DNA of 64,000 bases, taken from NCBI GenBank assembly GCA_016927475.1, contig JAFGMO010000005.1, forward strand, positions 16,128 through 80,127, given 5' to 3'. The position numbers and the translations under genes are program-made. The stretch is from Candidatus Aminicenantota bacterium. Its GTDB lineage: Bacteria > Acidobacteriota > Aminicenantia > Aminicenantales > Aminicenantaceae. Below the pieces are notes generated by a model. The model did not search any database. It was not told the origin of the DNA and saw nothing but the letters and a program-made list of their open reading frames with translations. Shown in pieces: positions 60,819-64,000 of this stretch; position 1 is the first letter of the stretch, and each line of letters begins with the position of its first letter.

Positions 60819-61099
60819 ACTTTGTCATTCATAAAAAAAAGCCGATAACCGATATATTTTTCGTTTTGGAGCCGATTGATAAGTTTTTGCTGTAAATTGC
60901 CTGTAAAAGGCTATGTGGACGATTTTTCATTTTTTAAATTATATAATCGGCTTTTTTTTACCCTGCGGGCGAGCCGATCTCACCGCATCTGCTTCGTTGC
61001 GATGGACTCGCAGTGCCGAGCACAGCTTCGTCCATCGACGCCTCACATCTGCGGCAACCGACCCGGCCTAGCCCCTTGGCTCGTGAACGGCAAAGTCTA
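60816..61099 (+). repeat. Structured repeat copy J (284 bp, two-module full form)
   Basis: Terminal arms TAGACTTTGTCATTCA (60816-60831) and TGAACGGCAAAGTCTA (61084-61099) pair at 14 of 16 positions plus one wobble; the first three bases are the nfu stop. The inner arms AAAAAAAAGCCGAT (60833-60846) and ATCGGCTTTTTTTT (60946-60959) pair perfectly. The second module (60960-61083) has CGAGCC and GGCTCG ends and a hairpin CGATGGAC/GTCCATCG around the same 22-nt loop as copy G (61008-61029). Arms differ in sequence from copies A and G but pair equally well. Confidence 0.85.
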
Positions 61100-61133
61100 G
61101 CCCGAACTATTCATGCCGACACCTACAGGTAGT
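61100..61133 (+). repeat. Structured repeat copy K, remnant
   Basis: Directly after copy J, ACTATTCATGCCGACACC resembles the family's ATTCATAAATTTGGCCGACACC, followed by CTACAGGTAG, a small palindrome. It looks like the end of an older, degraded copy. The gap to 61200 shows nothing else. Confidence 0.35.
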
Positions 61134-61200
61134 TTCTGTTATACTGCGGTCCTCCGAATGAATCGGGGAACAAGGAAATTTTTTCTTTTTCTTATCTTTC

Positions 61201-61214
61201 ATTAAACTTTAAAC
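61201..61214 (+). repeat. Two heptamer repeat units
   Basis: ATTAAAC TTTAAAC at 61201-61214 repeats the units of 2335-2362, with the same flank upstream (ACAAGG, T-rich run, TATCTTTC). From 61215 to 61266 I see no further structure. Confidence 0.5.
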
Positions 61215-61266
61215 TATTTTTCAGTTTTCAGTAATGAGTCAAGCAAAGACTTGATTCCTTGTTTGG

Positions 61267-61294
61267 TTGACAATCCGAGGGAAAATGGTGTAAA
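61267..61294 (+). promoter_or_regulatory. Possible promoter of the FadL-type porin gene
   Basis: TTGACA (61267-61272), 16 bp, TGTAAA (61289-61294), four of six -10 bases, about 42 bp upstream of the start codon. Confidence 0.35.
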
Positions 61295-61336
61295 CAGAAT
61301 GAAATAAACCTGAATATCCGGGTTAGGGAGGTCGGT

Positions 61337-62641
61337 ATGAATAAAACAAGGATATTTTGTTCTATTGCTCTATTTCTTCTTTTCGGTAGTTCTATATGTC
61401 TGGCTAACGGTCTCAATCTCAACAGTTTGGGATCAAGAGCATTGGCCATGGGAGGCGCTTTTGTTGGATTGGCGGATGATTTCAGCGCCGTATTCTGGAA
61501 TCCCGCCGGTATGGCTCAGTTCGAAAAGAAATATTTTGGTTTTTACGGGGTTGACCTTATTCCCAAGGGAACGTACACGCTGGAAATTCCCGGTTACACG
61601 GCTCCTCTTGTAGATGCGAAAACGGAATCGAAACAATATTTAGCGGGCATGGCCGCCTTTTATCTTCCCGTGAGCAGCAAGCTCGTGGCCGGATTCAGCG
61701 TCTATACGCCCTCCGGACTGGGAGCGACCTGGAAGGGGGATGATTTCAAACTTATCTCCTTCGATAAAGCCTACTCCTGGAAAAGTAAGATTGGAATGGT
61801 CACTTTTGCCCCGGCAGTGGCCTATAAGTTCAGTGATAACTTCATGATCGGAGCCAGTCTGAATATTAATTACGGTATGTTCAATCTGTCCATGCATGCC
61901 GGCGGCGAATCCATCGGCTTCGACCTCGGACAATATGAGGAAAAAGTCAATGGATGGGGATATGGGGCTACTATCGGAATCCTGGCCAAACCTCATAAAA
62001 TGATCAGCATCGGGGCCACTTTCCGTACGGCATCCAAGGTCAAATTCAGCGGTGATACCGAGATCGCCAATTTAGGCTTTGCCGGATTAAATCCCAAATC
62101 CGGATCGGAGAGGGAAGTGACCTGGCCGATGTGGATTGCAGGAGGAGTCGCTGTCAAACCGGTCGAAGGTCTGACCGTGACCGCCGATGTTCAGTGGACG
62201 CAGTGGTCTGTGATCGACGTTATGACCGCCACCTACCTGGATCCCATGTGGCAGGTTTTTATGGGGCTTTCCGGGGATGATGAAAGGCCCATGTACTGGG
62301 AAGACAAGATGCAGATACGTTTTGGCGGGGAATACCTGGTGAAAAACCTGGCCTTTCGGGCCGGATATTATATTGATCCGGCACCGGCACCCGACAGGAC
62401 AATGAATGTCCTGCTTCCCAGCTTCGATTTTAATGTTGTTACCGTCGGGTTTGGGTATAGGTTGGACGGTCTTCAGGTCGACCTTGCTTTTGAGTACCTT
62501 ATGGGCAAGGACAGAGAAATCGATCCTTTGCTGACGATACTGGGAAGTCCCCTCTACGATCCCGAGTACGATACGGCTCAGCCCGGCAAACATACCATGA
62601 AGATCCTGGTTCCCAACATTTCGGTTAGCTACAGGTTCTGA
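61337..62641 (+). CDS. Outer-membrane transport protein of the OMPP1/FadL/TodX family
   Basis: The 434-residue protein has a signal peptide (to about ANG, residue 25), the FadL N-terminal plug pattern GLNLNSLGSRALAMGGAFVG and FSAVFWNPAGMAQ, then a 14-strand barrel ending in the aromatic VSYRF. FadL-type channels carry hydrophobic molecules such as long-chain fatty acids or aromatics across the outer membrane. AGGGAGG precedes the ATG. No fatty-acid degradation genes are adjacent, so the substrate stays open. It follows the repeat region and precedes galU. Confidence 0.88.
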   Translation: MNKTRIFCSIALFLLFGSSICLANGLNLNSLGSRALAMGGAFVGLADDFSAVFWNPAGMAQFEKKYFGFYGVDLIPKGTYTLEIPGYTAPLVDAKTESKQYLAGMAAFYLPVSSKLVAGFSVYTPSGLGATWKGDDFKLISFDKAYSWKSKIGMVTFAPAVAYKFSDNFMIGASLNINYGMFNLSMHAGGESIGFDLGQYEEKVNGWGYGATIGILAKPHKMISIGATFRTASKVKFSGDTEIANLGFAGLNPKSGSEREVTWPMWIAGGVAVKPVEGLTVTADVQWTQWSVIDVMTATYLDPMWQVFMGLSGDDERPMYWEDKMQIRFGGEYLVKNLAFRAGYYIDPAPAPDRTMNVLLPSFDFNVVTVGFGYRLDGLQVDLAFEYLMGKDREIDPLLTILGSPLYDPEYDTAQPGKHTMKILVPNISVSYRF

Positions 62642-62800
62642 CCACAGATTACGGTTTAATTACCGGTTTTCAAAAAGTTTCCTGTTTTTGCAACAGGGTC
62701 TGTTTCCGGCTCTTGATGCCGCTTCATTTGATGGAAGGCGAAGGCCGTGAGTGCTATTCTATTAAAGGCAGGAGTTAGGAGAGCTTAGAAGAGGTTATTC

Positions 62801-63676
62801 ATGAAAATACGTAAAGCCATTATTCCGGCTGCGGGATTTGGAACCCGTTTTCTTCCCGCAACCAAGTCGCTGCCGAAAGAAATGTTGGCCGTTATTGATA
62901 GGCCCATCATCCAATATGGTGTTGAAGAAGCCGTAACGGCGGGCATCGATAAGATCGCCGTTATCACCAGCCGGGGAAAATCCATCATGGAAGACCATTT
63001 TGACGCCAGCCCCGAACTGGAACAGTTTCTCGAAGAGAAGAAAAAAGCGGATCTTTTGCAGGAAGTGCGCCGTGTATCCAACCTGGCCGATTTTTGCTTT
63101 ATTCGCCAGAAGAAAGCGCTTGGCCTGGGACATGCCATATTGATGGGCCGGGAGTATATCGGCCGTGAACCGTTCGCTGTCCTGCTGCCCGATGATATTT
63201 TTGTCTGTCCCAGCCGTCCATGTATCGGGCAGCTTATGGATACCTTTGAACAATACCAAGCATCGGTTATCGTTCTGGGACGTGTGGACAAAGAAGGGAC
63301 AAAAAAATACGGCATCATCAAGCCCAAAAAGATCAGCGAGCGGGTTTTCAAGGTGGAAGATATGGTTGAAAAACCCGGTCCGGAGAAAGCCTTTTCCGAC
63401 CTGGGAATTATCGGCCGTTATGTTTTTACCCCGGAAATTTTCGCAGCCATCGAAAAAACGCCTCCCGACCACAGGGGGGAAATTCAGATTACGGATGCCA
63501 TAAAAAAGCTAACCGACGAGCAAGCCGTCTACGGTTATCTTTTTGAAGGAAAACGATACGATGCAGGCAATAAAATGGGGCAGCTGGAAGCTATCGTCGA
63601 AATCGCTTTAAAGCACCCTGAATTCGGCAGACCGATGAAAGATCTTCTCCTTCGACTATCCCGGGAAATATCATAA
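62801..63676 (+). CDS. galU: UTP-glucose-1-phosphate uridylyltransferase
   Basis: GalU makes UDP-glucose for glycans. The 291 residues contain the nucleotidyltransferase start AIIPAAGFGTRFLPATKSLP, the metal-binding LLPDDIFVC and ALGLGHAILMG, GRYVFTPEIFAAIEKT and YDAGNKMGQLEA, all standard for bacterial GalU of about 300 residues. GAGG stands before the ATG. It is the natural source of UDP-glucose for the glycan cluster at 32.7-38.7 kb, though it is about 24 kb away. Confidence 0.95.
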   Translation: MKIRKAIIPAAGFGTRFLPATKSLPKEMLAVIDRPIIQYGVEEAVTAGIDKIAVITSRGKSIMEDHFDASPELEQFLEEKKKADLLQEVRRVSNLADFCFIRQKKALGLGHAILMGREYIGREPFAVLLPDDIFVCPSRPCIGQLMDTFEQYQASVIVLGRVDKEGTKKYGIIKPKKISERVFKVEDMVEKPGPEKAFSDLGIIGRYVFTPEIFAAIEKTPPDHRGEIQITDAIKKLTDEQAVYGYLFEGKRYDAGNKMGQLEAIVEIALKHPEFGRPMKDLLLRLSREIS

Positions 63677-63756
63677 ACCGCTCTTTCTCGTTTCCACCTC
63701 TTCAAAGCGATAGAGGATACAAAAACCGGTTCTTTTTGATGGGAGAAAGGAGGGAA

Positions 63757-63829
63757 TGGCGAGGGACGGAATCGAACCGCCGACGCAGAGATTTTCAGTC
63801 TCTCGCTCTACCGACTGAGCTACCTCGCC
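63757..63829 (-). tRNA. tRNA-Phe (GAA)
   Basis: On the minus strand 73 bases fold into a cloverleaf: acceptor GGCGAGG paired with CCTCGCC, D-arm GCTC/GAGC, anticodon arm with loop CTGAAAA and anticodon GAA, variable loop, and T-arm with the GTTCGATTC pattern. The discriminator is A at 63757. The genome does not encode CCA after it (TTC follows). It is preceded by a consensus promoter. Confidence 0.95.
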
Positions 63830-63853
63830 TTGCGCCGTAAAATTAAGAATCAT

Positions 63854-63882
63854 AGTATAATGACACAAAAATGTCTTGTCAA
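63854..63882 (-). promoter_or_regulatory. Promoter of tRNA-Phe
   Basis: On the minus strand perfect TTGACA (63877-63882), 17 bp, TATACT (63854-63859, five of six). The 17-bp spacer starts AGACA and ends GTGTCAT, forming a small palindrome around the -35 region. The tRNA begins about 25 bp downstream of the -10 box. Confidence 0.75.
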
Positions 63883-63957
63883 TCACTATTAATCTGTATG
63901 AATTTTTCATGCACATGCGCACCCGCGAACAATGAAAATTATTGCCTGTAATCCTGG

Positions 63958-63980
63958 ATCACCCGGATGAACCGGGTGAT
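63958..63980. other. Intergenic hairpin near the window end
   Basis: ATCACCCGG (63958-63966) and CCGGGTGAT (63972-63980) are perfect 9-bp arms around ATGAA. No T-run follows on either strand, so it is not a clear terminator; it may belong to a gene beyond the window. The remaining bases to 64000 show nothing else. Confidence 0.35.
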
Positions 63981-64000
63981 GACTGGTGTTATTTTCTAGG

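Noticed and set aside
19985..61099. Elements could be integron attC sites, since they sit at stop codons and end in TAAC/GTTA
   Set aside because: The ends do not fit RYYYAAC and GTTRRRY, one copy begins TAGACTTTG, no integrase gene is visible and the genes between are not a cassette array.
60876..61100. Short open frame in repeat copy J resembling the one in copy G
   Set aside because: Same reason: conservation is at the RNA/DNA structure level, shown by compensatory stem changes that would not preserve a protein.
2079..61133. Elements as ordinary insertion sequences
   Set aside because: No transposase gene or transposase fragment is present in any copy, no clear target-site duplication is visible, and the inner stems covary; a non-autonomous element cannot be excluded.

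Overview
The window looks like a chromosome piece of an uncultured, Gram-negative, heterotrophic bacterium. An outer membrane is implied by an Omp85 assembly factor, TamB, a BtuB-type receptor, a FadL-type porin and TonB proteins. The mix of glycan-degrading genes, FtsX permeases with PadR regulators, zinc-ribbon/TPR Ser/Thr kinases and acyl-CoA carboxylase would suit a lineage such as Candidatus Aminicenantes or a relative of Acidobacteria. That placement is an impression, not a phylogeny. Coding density is high, most genes lie in short overlapping operons, and I see no prophage, transposase or CRISPR array.

Layout. 1-9.8 kb: a mannose-glycan locus (end of a probable glycosidase, a UroD-fold methyltransferase-like protein, a GH38 alpha-mannosidase, a GH130 enzyme, a CBM9-like secreted protein, a sodium/solute symporter). 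9.8-17 kb: phosphoserine aminotransferase, then vitamin B12 import (TonB, BtuB, BtuC, BtuD, BtuF) with a cobalamin riboswitch and its terminator before btuB. 17-20 kb: ferredoxin and thioredoxin, a second TonB/TolA-like protein and an unknown partner. 20-32.8 kb: aldo/keto reductase, htpG divergent from hslVU, then a long run with an FN3 lipoprotein, FAH-family enzyme, transaldolase-like aldolase, a three-subunit biotin-dependent acyl-CoA carboxylase and a MiaB-like radical SAM protein. 32.7-38.7 kb: a surface-glycan cluster (GT4, flippase, B12-type radical SAM, membrane glycosyltransferase). 38.9-50.6 kb: small lipoprotein, PadR plus FtsX permease, then an envelope-biogenesis operon (TamB, seven-POTRA Omp85, SurA-like chaperone) leading to fabD. 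50.7-64 kb: CDP-alcohol transferase, Ser/Thr kinase, HAD phosphatase, mutS, clpB, Nfu, FadL-type porin, galU and tRNA-Phe(GAA).

The most unusual signal is a family of palindromic, folded repeats scattered through the intergenic spaces, with full copies of about 270-285 bp and derivatives down to about 30 bp. Several begin exactly on the stop codon of the preceding gene, so that TAA or TAG forms the first pairs of the terminal stem; one 41-bp copy between convergent genes supplies both stop codons. Stems change sequence between copies while keeping pairing, around a hairpin loop that is identical in the two full copies. One full copy has a good sigma-70 promoter placed to start transcription at its first bases. 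This looks like an undescribed structured RNA, terminator or non-autonomous mobile element. Other points of interest are a 33-bp perfect palindrome between htpG and hslVU, apparently leaderless hslV and mutS transcripts, and degenerate heptamer tandem repeats next to some elements.
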